A stretch of DNA of 64,000 nucleotides, from contig CANRMX010000001.1 of assembly GCA_947631855.1 (NCBI GenBank), positions 62,001 through 126,000 on the forward strand, read 5' to 3'. This document shows positions 36,200-46,478 of this stretch, piece after piece (the first letter of the stretch is position 1; each line of letters opens with the position of its first letter). The stretch comes from an uncultured Clostridia bacterium. GTDB taxonomy: Bacteria > Bacillota > Clostridia > Oscillospirales > Acutalibacteraceae. The notes under the pieces are model-generated. The model worked only from the letters and a program-made list of their open reading frames with translations, did no database searches and was not told the origin of the DNA. A program made the translations under genes and the position numbers.

Positions 36200-37291
36200 A
36201 TGGAACGGGAACAGAAGGGCTTTGGGCCCGAAGCGGCCAATCGGGCGAATCCCCGGCAGTCGAAGCAGGTGCTGGTGGGGGGCGTCCCCATAGGCGGCGG
36301 CGCGCCGGTGACGGTGCAGTCCATGCTGAACGTGCCGTCCACGGACATTCCCGGCAGCGTGGCCCAGGCGGTGGCGCTGGAGCAGGCCGGGTGCCAAATT
36401 TTGCGGGCGGCCATCCCCGACATGGAGGCCGTTCGGCTCATCCCCGCCATCAAGGAGCGGGTGACGATCCCGCTGGTGGCGGACATCCATTTCGACTATA
36501 AGCTGGCGCTGGAATCCGTGGCGGCCGGTATCGATAAGATACGCATCAACCCGGGCAACATCGGCGACGATTCCCGGGTCAAGGCCGTGGCGGACGCCTG
36601 CCGGCGGCGTGGCATTCCCATCCGGGTGGGGGTGAATTCCGGCTCGGTGGAGAAGCATATTTTGGCGAAATTCGGCGGCCCCACCGCCGAAGCCCTTTGT
36701 GAAAGCGCCCTGTACCACGTCTCTCTGCTGGAAAAGTTCGACTTTGAGGATATCATGATCTCTCTCAAGGCTTCCAGCGTGGATCTGACCATCCGGGCCT
36801 ATGAGCAGATCGCCGGGCGCTGCCCCTATCCGCTGCACCTGGGCGTCACCGAGGCCGGCACCGCCCGCATGGGGATCATCAAATCCGCCATCGGCATCGG
36901 CAGCCTTTTGCAGCGGGGCATCGGCGACACTATCCGGGTGTCCCTCACCGCCGACCCGGTGGAGGAGATCGCCGCGGGAAACGACATTCTCCGGGCGCTG
37001 GGACTGAAAAAGGGCGTGCGGATCGTCTCCTGTCCCACCTGCGGCCGCACCCGCATCGATCTGATCTCCCTGGCCCATCGGGTGGAGGAGGCGCTGCGGG
37101 ACTGCGAAAAGGACATCACCGTGGCCGTGATGGGCTGCGTGGTCAACGGCCCGGGAGAGGCCCGGGAGGCCGACCTGGGCGTGGCCGGCGGCCAGGGCGA
37201 GGGCCTGATCTTCCGCAAGGGGGAGGTCCTCCGCAAGGTGCCGGAGGCGGCGCTGCTGGAGGCGCTGCTGGCGGAAGTGGACAGGCTGTGA
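36200..37291 (+). CDS. ispG: 4-hydroxy-3-methylbut-2-en-1-yl diphosphate synthase
   Basis: VQSMLNVPSTD, LVADIHFDYKLAL, SCPTCGRT, GCVVNGPGEAREADLGVAGG. Confidence 0.95.
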   Translation: MEREQKGFGPEAANRANPRQSKQVLVGGVPIGGGAPVTVQSMLNVPSTDIPGSVAQAVALEQAGCQILRAAIPDMEAVRLIPAIKERVTIPLVADIHFDYKLALESVAAGIDKIRINPGNIGDDSRVKAVADACRRRGIPIRVGVNSGSVEKHILAKFGGPTAEALCESALYHVSLLEKFDFEDIMISLKASSVDLTIRAYEQIAGRCPYPLHLGVTEAGTARMGIIKSAIGIGSLLQRGIGDTIRVSLTADPVEEIAAGNDILRALGLKKGVRIVSCPTCGRTRIDLISLAHRVEEALRDCEKDITVAVMGCVVNGPGEAREADLGVAGGQGEGLIFRKGEVLRKVPEAALLEALLAEVDRL

Positions 37292-37292
37292 A

Positions 37293-40200
37293 ATGGAGAA
37301 GCACATGAACACGTTGGGCGATTTTTTTGCAAAAGAGGCGGCGGGCGCGGCCTGTTCCCCGGAACTGCTGGGGGGCGAGATCGTGGGCCTGGCCGTCAAC
37401 CGGGAGGACCGCAGCGTGACGGTAACGGTGCGGTTTTCGTCGTTTATTGAATACGATTCCCTGCGGGACTTTGCCCGGGCGCTGTCGGACCCTGCGGGAG
37501 GCTTTGCCACGGTGCGCCTGCTGCCCCGCTTCCCGTCGGAAACCTTTTCCGTGGATTGCGTCCCCTCGCTGGTGACCAGGCTCAAGGAGGAGGACGCGTC
37601 CCTGAACGGCACCTTCAAGCAGGCGAAGCTCAGTTATGAAAACGGCCGCCTGTCCGTGGAGCTGGCCCATGGGGGCTTCGAGTTGCTGGCGGCCCACAGC
37701 ACCGACGAAAAGATGCGGGGGCTCATCCGGGACTGGTTCTCCCTGGACTGCCCGGTGGAATTCTGCGGCCGACTCACCGTCAGCGAGGAGGACGGCACCC
37801 TGCTGGAGCGGGCGAAGCACGAGGAGACCAAGCGCCGCCGGGAGGCCGCCATCCGGGAGATGGAGGCTTATGAGGCCACCCTCAAGGAGCAGACCGCCAA
37901 GCGGAAGATCAGCGTCCGGGACGAGGCCCATCTGCTGCCCACCATCCTGCCCGAGACCGCCCGCCCGGTGCTGGGCGCGGTGCCCAAGGGGACGATCACG
38001 CCGCTGCGGGCCGCCACGGTGGAGCTGGGCAATATCGTGGTGTGGGGCGAAATCTTCTTCATAGAATCTAAGGAGACCCGGGACAAGTCCCGCAAAATCT
38101 ACAGCATCGACATCACCGACTACACCGGCTCCGTCACCCTGAAGCTGCTGCAAAACGCCGGGGACTGCGCCGAGCTGGACAAGCTGAAAGCGGGACAGTC
38201 CCTGCTGGTGCGGGGCGCAATGGAATACGACCGCTACGACCGGGAAAACGTGATGCGCCCCCGGGCCATCGCGGCGGTGGACCAGGTGGAGATCGTGGAC
38301 AGCGCCCCGGTGAAGCGGGTGGAGCTGCACCTGCACACCAATATGTCCGACATGGACGGCATGACGCCGGCCGCCGACCTGATCCGCCAGGCCCACAAGT
38401 GGGGCCAGCGGGCGGTGGCCATCACCGACCACGGGGTGGCCCAGGCCTTCCCGGAGGTGATGAACACCGTGGAGGCCATCCGCAAGGAGGACCCGGAGTT
38501 CAAGGCCATCTACGGCATGGAGGCGTATTTCGTCAACGACCTGGTGCCGGCGGTGACCGGCGAGACGGCCCACACCCTTTCCGACGAGTTTATCTGTTTC
38601 GATTTGGAGACCACCGGCCTGTCCGCCGCCAAGGACCGCATTTTGGAGATCGGCGCGGTGCGGATTCGGGACGGCAAGGTGGCCGAGCATTTCGATACCT
38701 TTGTGGACCCGGAGCGGCCTGTCCCGCCCCGGATCACCGAGCTGACAGGCATCCGCGACGAAGACGTTTCGGGCGCGCCCAGCGAGGCGGAGGCGCTGAA
38801 AGCCTTCTACCGCTTCTGCGGGGAGGACGCGGTGCTGGCGGCCCACAACGCGGGCTTCGACACCTCCTTCCTCCGGGCGGCGGAGAAGCGCACGGGGCTC
38901 ATCTTCGATTATCCCTACATCGACACCGTGCCCATGTGCCGCAGCCTGCTCACGGATATCAAGGACTGCAAGCTGGACACCGTGGCCAAATATTTGAAGC
39001 TGGAGCCCTTCCACCACCACCGGGCGGACGACGACGCGGCGGTGCTGGGGGAAATTCTCCTGAACCTGCTGGCCCGGCTCAGGGAGGACGCCGGCGCCCG
39101 CACCGTGGCGGACATCAACACGGCGCTGGCGGGCGGGAATCCCAAAAAGCTCCGCTCCTTCCACCAGATTTTGCTGGTGAAGAACCAGACCGGCCTCAAA
39201 AACCTGTACCGGCTCATCTCCGAGGGGCATTTGAATTATTTCTACCGCCATCCCCTCACCCCCAAGAGCCTGCTGATGAAGTACCGGGAGGGCCTGCTGA
39301 TCGGCTCCGCCTGCGAGGCGGGCGAGCTGTACCGGGCCATCGTGGCGGGAGAATCCTGGGACAACCTGAAGCGCATCGCGTCTTTTTACGACTATCTGGA
39401 GATCCAGCCCCTGGGCAACAATCAGTTCATGGTGCGCCGGGGCGATACCGACCTGGAGGGCCTCCGGGAATACAACCGCACGGTGGTGCGGCTGGGGGAG
39501 GAATTGGGCAAGCCGGTGGTGGCCACCTGCGACGTCCACTTTATGGACCCAAGAGGCGCGGATTTCCGCCGGGTGCTGATGGGCGGCCGCGGCTTTGAGG
39601 ACGCGGAGGAACAGGCCCTGCTCTATATGCGCACCACCGACGAGATGCTGGAAGAATTCGCCTACCTGGGCAAAGAAAAGGCTTTTGAAGTGGTGGTCAC
39701 CAATCCCAACAAGATCGCCGACAAGATCGACTACATCCGGCCGGTGCCCATGGGGAATTTCCCGCCCTTCATCGAGGGCGCGGAGGAACAGCTGGTCTCC
39801 ATCACCTGGCAGCGGGCCAAGCAGCGCTATGGCGACCCTCTGCCCAAGCTCGTGGAGGACAGGCTCAACAAAGAGCTGAATTCCATCGTGAAGCACGGCT
39901 TCTCCGTGATGTACATGACCGCCCAGAAGCTGGTGGCGGATTCCGAGGAGCACGGCTATCTGGTGGGCTCCCGGGGCTCGGTGGGCTCCTCCTTTGTGGC
40001 CAGCATGTCGGGCATCTCCGAGGTCAACCCCTTAGAGCCCCACTATGTCTGTCCCCACTGCACCCACAGCGAATTCATCACCGACGGCAGCGTCACCTCG
40101 GGCTTCGACCTGCCCCCCAAGAACTGCCCGGAATGCGGCACGCCCATGGACCGGGACGGCCACACCATCCCCTTTGAGACCTTCCTGGGCTTCGATGGCG

Positions 40201-41648
40201 ACAAGGTGCCCGATATCGACCTGAACTTCTCCGGCGAGTACCAGTCCGGCGCCCATCGGTATACCGAGGTGCTGTTCGGCCGGGACAACGTGTTCAAGGC
40301 CGGCACCATCGCCACCGTGGCGGACAAGACCGGCATCGGCTATGTGCGCAAATATGCGGAGGAGCGTGGGATCACCTACAACCGGGCCGAGGAGCGTCGC
40401 CTGGCGCTGGGCTGCACGGGGATCAAGCGCACCACGGGCCAGCACCCCGGCGGCATGATCGTCATCCCCCGGGGGATGGAGGTCTACGATTTCTGCCCGG
40501 TGCAGCACCCGGCCAACGACCAGAAATCCGACAACATCACCACCCATTTTGATTTCCACTCCATCCACGACAACGTGTGCAAGCTGGACGAGCTGGGCCA
40601 CGATGTGCCCACCCTGTACCGGTATCTGGAAGAGTATTCCGGCGTGCCGGTGATGCAGGTGTCCATGAGCGACCCGGAAGTCATGAGCCTGTTCGATTCC
40701 CCCGCCGCCCTGGGCCTCACCCCCGAGGACCTGGGCGGGGTCAAGACGGGCACCCTTGCCCTGCCGGAGCTGGGCACGCCCTTTGTGCGCGGCATGCTGG
40801 AGGCCACCCATCCCAGGACCTTCTCTGATTTTCTCCAGATCTCCGGCCTTTCCCACGGCACCGACGTGTGGCTGGGCAACGCGGAGGAGCTGATCCGGGA
40901 CGGCACCTGCACCATCAAGGACGTGATCGGCTGCCGGGACGACATCATGGTGACGCTGATGGCCAAAGGCGTGCAGCCCAAGACGGCCTTCCGCATCATG
41001 GAGATCGCCCGAAAGGGCCAGGCCACGAAGAAGCTCACCCAGGAGGACATCGCCGCCATGCAGGAGCACGGCGTGCCCCAGTGGTATATCGACTCCCTAT
41101 TCAAGATCAAATACCTGTTCCCCAAGGCCCACGCCACGGCCTATATGATCGGCGCACTGCGGCTGGGCTGGTACAAAGTGCACGAGCCCCTGGCGTTTTA
41201 TGCGGCGTATTTCACCGTGCGCAGCGAGGATTTCGACGGCGCGGCGGCCATTCGGGGCAAGGCTGCGGTGGCCCAGCTGCTGGGCGAACTGGACGCCAGG
41301 ATCAAGGCCCGGGAGGCCACGGCCAAGGAGGAATCGGAATATTCCACCATGCAGATCGTGCAGGAGATGCTGGCCCGGGGCATCGAGCTGCTGCCGGTAG
41401 ACCTGTACCGTTCCCACGCCAGCAAGTTCCTCATCGAGGACGGGAAAATCCGCCTGCCCTTCTCCAGCCTCAGCGGCGTGGGCGCGGCGGCGGCGGAGGC
41501 CCTGATGGAGGCCGCCCGGGCCGGAGATTACCTCTCCGTGGACGACCTGCAGGACCGCTCCAAGGTGACCAGCGCGGTGATGACCGCCCTCAAGGAAGTG
41601 GGCGCGCTGGACGGCCTGCCGGAGACCAGCCAGATCACGCTGTTCTAA
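37293..41648 (+). CDS. polC: DNA polymerase III alpha subunit, PolC type (with exonuclease and PHP domains)
   Basis: VELHLHTNMSDMDGM PHP, FICFDLETTGLSA exonuclease, DIDLNFSGEYQ polymerase motifs. Confidence 0.96.
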   Translation: MEKHMNTLGDFFAKEAAGAACSPELLGGEIVGLAVNREDRSVTVTVRFSSFIEYDSLRDFARALSDPAGGFATVRLLPRFPSETFSVDCVPSLVTRLKEEDASLNGTFKQAKLSYENGRLSVELAHGGFELLAAHSTDEKMRGLIRDWFSLDCPVEFCGRLTVSEEDGTLLERAKHEETKRRREAAIREMEAYEATLKEQTAKRKISVRDEAHLLPTILPETARPVLGAVPKGTITPLRAATVELGNIVVWGEIFFIESKETRDKSRKIYSIDITDYTGSVTLKLLQNAGDCAELDKLKAGQSLLVRGAMEYDRYDRENVMRPRAIAAVDQVEIVDSAPVKRVELHLHTNMSDMDGMTPAADLIRQAHKWGQRAVAITDHGVAQAFPEVMNTVEAIRKEDPEFKAIYGMEAYFVNDLVPAVTGETAHTLSDEFICFDLETTGLSAAKDRILEIGAVRIRDGKVAEHFDTFVDPERPVPPRITELTGIRDEDVSGAPSEAEALKAFYRFCGEDAVLAAHNAGFDTSFLRAAEKRTGLIFDYPYIDTVPMCRSLLTDIKDCKLDTVAKYLKLEPFHHHRADDDAAVLGEILLNLLARLREDAGARTVADINTALAGGNPKKLRSFHQILLVKNQTGLKNLYRLISEGHLNYFYRHPLTPKSLLMKYREGLLIGSACEAGELYRAIVAGESWDNLKRIASFYDYLEIQPLGNNQFMVRRGDTDLEGLREYNRTVVRLGEELGKPVVATCDVHFMDPRGADFRRVLMGGRGFEDAEEQALLYMRTTDEMLEEFAYLGKEKAFEVVVTNPNKIADKIDYIRPVPMGNFPPFIEGAEEQLVSITWQRAKQRYGDPLPKLVEDRLNKELNSIVKHGFSVMYMTAQKLVADSEEHGYLVGSRGSVGSSFVASMSGISEVNPLEPHYVCPHCTHSEFITDGSVTSGFDLPPKNCPECGTPMDRDGHTIPFETFLGFDGDKVPDIDLNFSGEYQSGAHRYTEVLFGRDNVFKAGTIATVADKTGIGYVRKYAEERGITYNRAEERRLALGCTGIKRTTGQHPGGMIVIPRGMEVYDFCPVQHPANDQKSDNITTHFDFHSIHDNVCKLDELGHDVPTLYRYLEEYSGVPVMQVSMSDPEVMSLFDSPAALGLTPEDLGGVKTGTLALPELGTPFVRGMLEATHPRTFSDFLQISGLSHGTDVWLGNAEELIRDGTCTIKDVIGCRDDIMVTLMAKGVQPKTAFRIMEIARKGQATKKLTQEDIAAMQEHGVPQWYIDSLFKIKYLFPKAHATAYMIGALRLGWYKVHEPLAFYAAYFTVRSEDFDGAAAIRGKAAVAQLLGELDARIKAREATAKEESEYSTMQIVQEMLARGIELLPVDLYRSHASKFLIEDGKIRLPFSSLSGVGAAAAEALMEAARAGDYLSVDDLQDRSKVTSAVMTALKEVGALDGLPETSQITLF

Positions 41649-41685
41649 ACCGCCCGCAATCTTCAAAAAGGAGGCGTCCACGCCC

Positions 41686-42306
41686 ATGCGAACCGATGGG
41701 GGCTATACGCCCGGCCCGCTGCCCTGGATTCTCCGGCAAAAGCTGCTGGATTTCCTCAAGCCGGATTCCCTGCTCTGCGAAGTCTCCCCGTCCGATGGGG
41801 AATTTCTCCTGTCTCTGGGCCACCCGGCGGAACGGCTCTTTGCCGCCCAAGCGAAAGGCCCGGTGGGGAGCGTCCGATCGGCGGAAAGCCTGGGGGACGG
41901 GGCATTCGATCTGCTCCTGTTCCGGGAGACGCCTCTGGCCCTGCCGGAGGCGCAGAGGCTCTTAAAGCCCGGCGGGTATTTGATCGCCCAGCAGCGGGGC
42001 AGTGACGACGGCCGCTGGCTGCTGCGCAGGCTGTATCCCAATGCGCCCATCGCCGACGGGGACTGCAATCTGGAGACATGGCGGCCCCTTGTGCAGGCGG
42101 CGGGATTCCGCATCCTCTACCGCAATCAGGCGTACCCCATGGGCAGGTTTACCCACCGGGCGGCGCTGGAAGATTTTTTGGCCCGGGCCGGTCTGGGCGC
42201 GCCCGATCCCCAGCGCATTGAAAGCGCCCTGCGGGAACTTGCCGCAAAGGGGTCGATCCCCAACCAGGAGCACGTGTTCATCCTGATCGCCCAGAAGCGC
42301 GGATAG
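41686..42306 (+). CDS. class I SAM-dependent methyltransferase-like protein
   Basis: DLLLFRETPLALPEAQRLLKPGGYLIAQQ pattern. Confidence 0.6.
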   Translation: MRTDGGYTPGPLPWILRQKLLDFLKPDSLLCEVSPSDGEFLLSLGHPAERLFAAQAKGPVGSVRSAESLGDGAFDLLLFRETPLALPEAQRLLKPGGYLIAQQRGSDDGRWLLRRLYPNAPIADGDCNLETWRPLVQAAGFRILYRNQAYPMGRFTHRAALEDFLARAGLGAPDPQRIESALRELAAKGSIPNQEHVFILIAQKRG

Positions 42307-42311
42307 CGCAG

Positions 42312-42350
42312 ACAAAAGCCCCTCTCCTTTTTCGGAGAGGGGCCCTTTTG
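42312..42350. terminator. terminator between convergent genes
   Basis: AAAAGCCCCTCTCC...GGAGAGGGGCCCTTTT. Confidence 0.8.
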
Positions 42351-42356
42351 CGCGCT

Positions 42357-44579
42357 TTATTCCAGCAGCTGCCGGACGGCTTCGAGATTCACCTGTTCCC
42401 GCTCCATCAGGCGCTGGGCCTTGGCCCGCAGGGCATCCCGCCGGTCTGCCTGCCCCAGGGCGTCCTCCAGCGCGGCCAGCAGCTTTTCTGCGGTGACGTC
42501 GGCCAGATCCATGCAGCCGCCCGCGCCCAGGTATCGGATAAACGAGGTGATCTTCGGGTCGTACGCCACGCCCACCAGCGGCACGCCGCTGATGGAGGAC
42601 AGGATCAGCCCGTGGAGCCGCATGGAGATCACCGCCCGCATCTCCCCCAGGACGCCGATCAGCAGCTCCGGCTCGGTGCAGTCGTCCAGCAGGTGATAGG
42701 GGCAGTCCAGCGTTTCCAGCACCTGCCGGGCGGCCCGGCCGTCCTGATAGGTATTGAGGGAGAGGAACACCGGGGTCAAGCCGTGCCGGTCGTAGGCCCG
42801 GCGGGCGCATTGGGCGAAAGCCGCCGCCTTTTCGGCAAAGCCGTGCCAGGTGCGCAGCACAAAGCACAGATACTTCCCGTCCATGACCAGCCCGTGCCCC
42901 TCGAAATAGGCTTCCTTTTCTCGCTGAGTGGCGGGCGTAAGGGCAAAGGCGGGGTCGGAGCTCAGGGCGATCTTCGGGGCGGAAACGCCGAATTTTTGCA
43001 GCTCCGCCAGCGAATCCTCCTCCCGCAAAGTCAACGCATCCACGGAGCTTTCCAGCACACCGCGCACCAGCCGGATATTCCTTTCGCCGGTGACGGGGCC
43101 GATGCCGCAGCCGTACATATCCACCAGATTCCCCATGGATTTTGCGGCCCGCAGGGTAAAGAGATAATACCACAGGCTGCGCTGACTGGTGGCGTTCTGG
43201 ATGAGAGTGCCGCCGCCGTTGATAAAGAGCCGGGAGCGGCGCATTGCCCACAGGGCCTTGGGGATGTTGAGGGTGTAGATGGCGTCCACCCGGGTCTGCT
43301 GTTTCAGGAGTTTGGTCTTCTTGGCCAGCACGGTGATGGGCAGATAGGGGTCCATCCCGCGCAGGGACTGGACGATGGATTTGAGGATCGCCTCGTCCCC
43401 GGCGTTGCCGAAGCCGTATGCGCCGCAGACGATCACCCCGTCCCGTTTGCGCTCCTTCCGGCGCTTCTCCCGGGCCAGGATGCTCTCGTAAATTTCGATC
43501 TGGTGCTCCACCATCCGGTCAATGGAGAAATTCTGCCGGGCCTTCTCATACAAGCGGTCGCCCATCCGCCGCCGCAGCTCCTCGTCGCCGGCCAGGGTCA
43601 GCAGGTATTTGGCCAGCTCCTTTTCACTGCCGGGGGCGAAGATGAACCCGTTTTCCCCGTGATCGATGAGCATGGGCACGCCGCCCACGTTGGAGGCGAT
43701 GGTGGCCCGGTGCATCCGCGCGCCCTCGGTGAGCACATAGGGGAAGGTCTCCGAGATGGAGGTCAGCAGGTTGATGTCGATGGCGTTGTAGAAGGAAGCC
43801 ATGTCCTGCACCCATCCGGCGAAATGCACCCGCTGGGCGATGCCCAATTCCTTTGCCAGGGCAAGGAGCTTTTCCCTGTCCTCACCGTCGCCGGCGGCGA
43901 TGAGCTTCAGCCGGGGATTTTCCGCGCAGGCCAGCTGCATGGCGCGGAGCAGGGTGGGGTAGTCCTTCACCGGGGTGAGGCGGGCGGCGATGCCGGCCAC
44001 CACGTCGCCGGGTGCCACATCCATGCCCACCGAGGCGAAGAATTCCTCCCGGCTGACGGGATGCAGGGGAGTTTTGAAATCGATGCCGTTATACAGGGTG
44101 TAGATGCGGCTGGCAGGGAAATTGCGCTGGATGAGCAGATCGGTCATGGGGTCGGCCACGCCGATGTAGTAGTTCACCCGCCGGAGGGCCACCATGTTGG
44201 TGGCGCCGTAGGAGAGCATGGCCACGGGGCGGCCCAGATAATCCAGACGGTAATCGCTGTGCACGGTGGTGACCACCGGGGCCTTGGCGAAGCCCTTCAC
44301 CAGATTCCCCATGAGATTGCCCCGGGCGCCGTGGCAGTGGATGATATCCACCGGCTCCTCCCGGAGGAGTTTTTTCAGTTCCCGCAGGCCCACCGCCGGG
44401 TTGCCGGATTCGATGACGGTGATGGGGATGCCCATCTTCCGGGCGTCCTCGGAGAATTCGCCCCGGAGGAAGCACACCAGCCGGGCGTCGATGCTGTTAT
44501 TCAGCGCCCGCAGCAGGTTGAGCACATGGGTCTTGGCGCCGCCGGTGTCGCCGCCGCCGATCAAATGGATCACTTTCAC
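42357..44579 (-). CDS. csaB: fused glycosyltransferase family 4 / polysaccharide pyruvyl transferase (CsaB)
   Basis: GT4 N-terminal half (GGAKTHVLNLL...EGARMHRATIASNVGGVPMLI) and pyruvyl transferase half (GAYGFGNAGDEAILKSIV...MRLHGLILSSISGVPLVGVAYDPK); GTG start overlapping upstream stop. Confidence 0.9.
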   Translation of the reverse strand: MKVIHLIGGGDTGGAKTHVLNLLRALNNSIDARLVCFLRGEFSEDARKMGIPITVIESGNPAVGLRELKKLLREEPVDIIHCHGARGNLMGNLVKGFAKAPVVTTVHSDYRLDYLGRPVAMLSYGATNMVALRRVNYYIGVADPMTDLLIQRNFPASRIYTLYNGIDFKTPLHPVSREEFFASVGMDVAPGDVVAGIAARLTPVKDYPTLLRAMQLACAENPRLKLIAAGDGEDREKLLALAKELGIAQRVHFAGWVQDMASFYNAIDINLLTSISETFPYVLTEGARMHRATIASNVGGVPMLIDHGENGFIFAPGSEKELAKYLLTLAGDEELRRRMGDRLYEKARQNFSIDRMVEHQIEIYESILAREKRRKERKRDGVIVCGAYGFGNAGDEAILKSIVQSLRGMDPYLPITVLAKKTKLLKQQTRVDAIYTLNIPKALWAMRRSRLFINGGGTLIQNATSQRSLWYYLFTLRAAKSMGNLVDMYGCGIGPVTGERNIRLVRGVLESSVDALTLREEDSLAELQKFGVSAPKIALSSDPAFALTPATQREKEAYFEGHGLVMDGKYLCFVLRTWHGFAEKAAAFAQCARRAYDRHGLTPVFLSLNTYQDGRAARQVLETLDCPYHLLDDCTEPELLIGVLGEMRAVISMRLHGLILSSISGVPLVGVAYDPKITSFIRYLGAGGCMDLADVTAEKLLAALEDALGQADRRDALRAKAQRLMEREQVNLEAVRQLLE

Positions 44580-45184
44580 GGGATTTTCCTCCCATCCACA
44601 GCCCGGGCGTAGGTTTTCCCGGTGAAGAAGTCGTATTCCCACAGGGCCTCGCACCTGTCCCCGGCGAAGTCGAAGCGCACCATCCAGGGCATGAGGCCCC
44701 GGATGCGTTCAAAATCCTCCCAACCGAAGGACGGGTCGAAGGCATTGACAAGGCAGCTCAGGGCGGTGCCGTGGCTGCCCACTGCCACTGCCTTGTCCGG
44801 ATATGCTCGTAGCGCCTGCTTCAGGGCGGCCAGATTCCGCCGCTGCACGGCGGCCAGGGATTCCCCGTCGGTGAGTCGGTAGTTGAAATCCGCCCACTGA
44901 GCCTGGGTAAAGGCGTCAAAGTCGTCGATCCATACACTGTCGACCCGCCGCTCCCGAAAATCCTCTACGAGGATTACGGATAGATTTTTTGATTCCGCCA
45001 CACCCCGCACCGTGTCCATGGCCCGCCGGTAGGGGCTGGAGAGGACGGCGTCCAACGTCTTGTCCGCGAAGAAGCGAGTGACAAGGGCCGCGTCGGTTTT
45101 CCCTTTTGCGGTCAGCGGCCGGGCGCGGTCGTCCCGCACGGCAGGATCGGACTGGGCGTGGCGCACAAAATAAAAGGTTGTCAT
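44576..45184 (-). CDS. histidine phosphatase family protein
   Basis: MTTFYFVRHAQSDP, SSPYRRAMDT, VAVGSHGTALSCLV. Confidence 0.9.
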   Translation of the reverse strand: MTTFYFVRHAQSDPAVRDDRARPLTAKGKTDAALVTRFFADKTLDAVLSSPYRRAMDTVRGVAESKNLSVILVEDFRERRVDSVWIDDFDAFTQAQWADFNYRLTDGESLAAVQRRNLAALKQALRAYPDKAVAVGSHGTALSCLVNAFDPSFGWEDFERIRGLMPWMVRFDFAGDRCEALWEYDFFTGKTYARAVDGRKIP

Positions 45185-45274
45185 AGGGGCTCCTTTCGGC
45201 GGGAAAAAGATCAAACGTAACACCTTATCTTACCCCGGATCGGCTTCGCTGTCAACAGCGAAAACGGAACGGCC

Positions 45275-45303
45275 TTGCATTTCCCGGGACGGTGGGGTAT
45301 ACT
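45275..45303 (+). promoter_or_regulatory. sigma-A promoter for GNAT gene
   Basis: TTGCAT-17 bp-TATACT. Confidence 0.65.
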
Positions 45304-45325
45304 GGACAAAAACAGGAGGCGGAAT

Positions 45326-45772
45326 ATGATCACACTGCGCAATTTTCTGGAATCGGACATCCCGGCGCTGCAAACCTGCCCGGCCTACAGCGGCCTGACC
45401 CGGGAGGAACTGCGGACGCTGCTGGCGGACTGGAACACCCGCCGCTATGACGGCCAATACTTTGAGATGTTCGCCGTGGTGGACGGGGAGCAGGTGGTGG
45501 GGTCGGTGTCCCTGTACCAGCGGGCGGCCCATCTCATCAGCTGCGGGCCGGAGATCTTCCCACCCCACCGGCGAAAGGGGTACGGCTATGCGGCGATGAG
45601 ATTGGCCTTCACCGCGGCGAAAGCCAAAGGGTACACCGTGGCGGTGCAGCAGGTGCGCACCGACAACGCCGCCAGCGTGGCCCTCCACGAAAAGCTGGGC
45701 TGCGAGCGGCCCAAAGACGTGTTCCAAAACGCCAAGGGCCACGCCGTGTGCTTCTATATCAAGGTGCTGTGA
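45326..45772 (+). CDS. GNAT family N-acetyltransferase
   Basis: PEIFPPHRRKGYGYAAMRLAFTAAKAKGYTVAVQQVRTDNAASVALHEKLG. Confidence 0.9.
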   Translation: MITLRNFLESDIPALQTCPAYSGLTREELRTLLADWNTRRYDGQYFEMFAVVDGEQVVGSVSLYQRAAHLISCGPEIFPPHRRKGYGYAAMRLAFTAAKAKGYTVAVQQVRTDNAASVALHEKLGCERPKDVFQNAKGHAVCFYIKVL

Positions 45773-45780
45773 GCGCCCCG

Positions 45781-45814
45781 AAACTCTCCCGCTTTTCCCG
45801 GCGGGAGTTTTTTT
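45781..45814 (+). terminator. intrinsic terminator
   Basis: ACTCTCCCGC...GCGGGAGTTTTTTT. Confidence 0.75.
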
Positions 45815-45824
45815 CGCAAAACTC

Positions 45825-45880
45825 TTGACAAACTGGGAGAAGCGCTGTAAAATAACAGACGTTATATAACGATTGTTATT
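45825..45880 (+). promoter_or_regulatory. sigma-A promoter overlapping a 30-bp palindromic operator
   Basis: TTGACA-17 bp-TAAAAT; AATAACAGACGTTATATAACGATTGTTATT. Confidence 0.8.
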
Positions 45881-45902
45881 TTCAGGAAAGCGAGGATGCT
45901 CT

Positions 45903-46475
45903 ATGCCGCCAAAAGCTGAAACCACCCGGGAGCAGGCGCTGCAGGCCGCCGTTCGGCTGATCCGCGCCCAGGGGCCGGAGGGACTCAACGCCCGGTCGCT
46001 GGCCAAAGAATTGGGCTGCTCCACCCAGCCGATCTTCCGCCTGTTCGGGGATATGGACACCCTGAAAGCCGCCGTCCGGCTGGAGCTGGACAAAATCTAC
46101 GACCGCTTCATGGCGGCGCGGGTCCGGGAGGAGAACCGCCTGCTGACCCAGGGCGTGGCCTATGTGGAATTCGCCCGCAAGGAGCGGCAGATCTTCCGGG
46201 CGCTGTTCCTCGACCGCTGCATGGAGGGCGCAAGCCTGGGGGACATCGCGGCGGCGGAATGGAACCGGCCCACCATCGAGAACGCCGCCCAGATCACCGG
46301 GCTGGATCTGGCCAGCGCGGAGCGGCTGTTTCTCAACGTGTGGCTGTATTCCCACGGCATGGCCTCCCAGATGCTTTCCAACGGCGTGGACCTGCCGCCG
46401 GAGCGGGTGGAGGCCCTGCACGCCACCGCCTTTGCGGCGTTTGTGGCGATCGAAAAAATCCACGGGAAAGGATAG
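45903..46475 (+). CDS. TetR/AcrR family transcriptional regulator
   Basis: N-terminal HTH LNARSLAKELGCSTQPIFRLFGDMDTL. Confidence 0.88.
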   Translation: MPPKAETTREQALQAAVRLIRAQGPEGLNARSLAKELGCSTQPIFRLFGDMDTLKAAVRLELDKIYDRFMAARVREENRLLTQGVAYVEFARKERQIFRALFLDRCMEGASLGDIAAAEWNRPTIENAAQITGLDLASAERLFLNVWLYSHGMASQMLSNGVDLPPERVEALHATAFAAFVAIEKIHGKG

Positions 46476-46478
46476 ACT

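Noticed and set aside
37143-39953. 936-aa minus-strand ORF opposite ispG/polC
   Set aside because: Antisense to well-recognised core genes; no family motifs or plausible SD.
42348-44612. 754-aa plus-strand ORF opposite csaB fusion
   Set aside because: Antisense shadow frame of a recognised gene.
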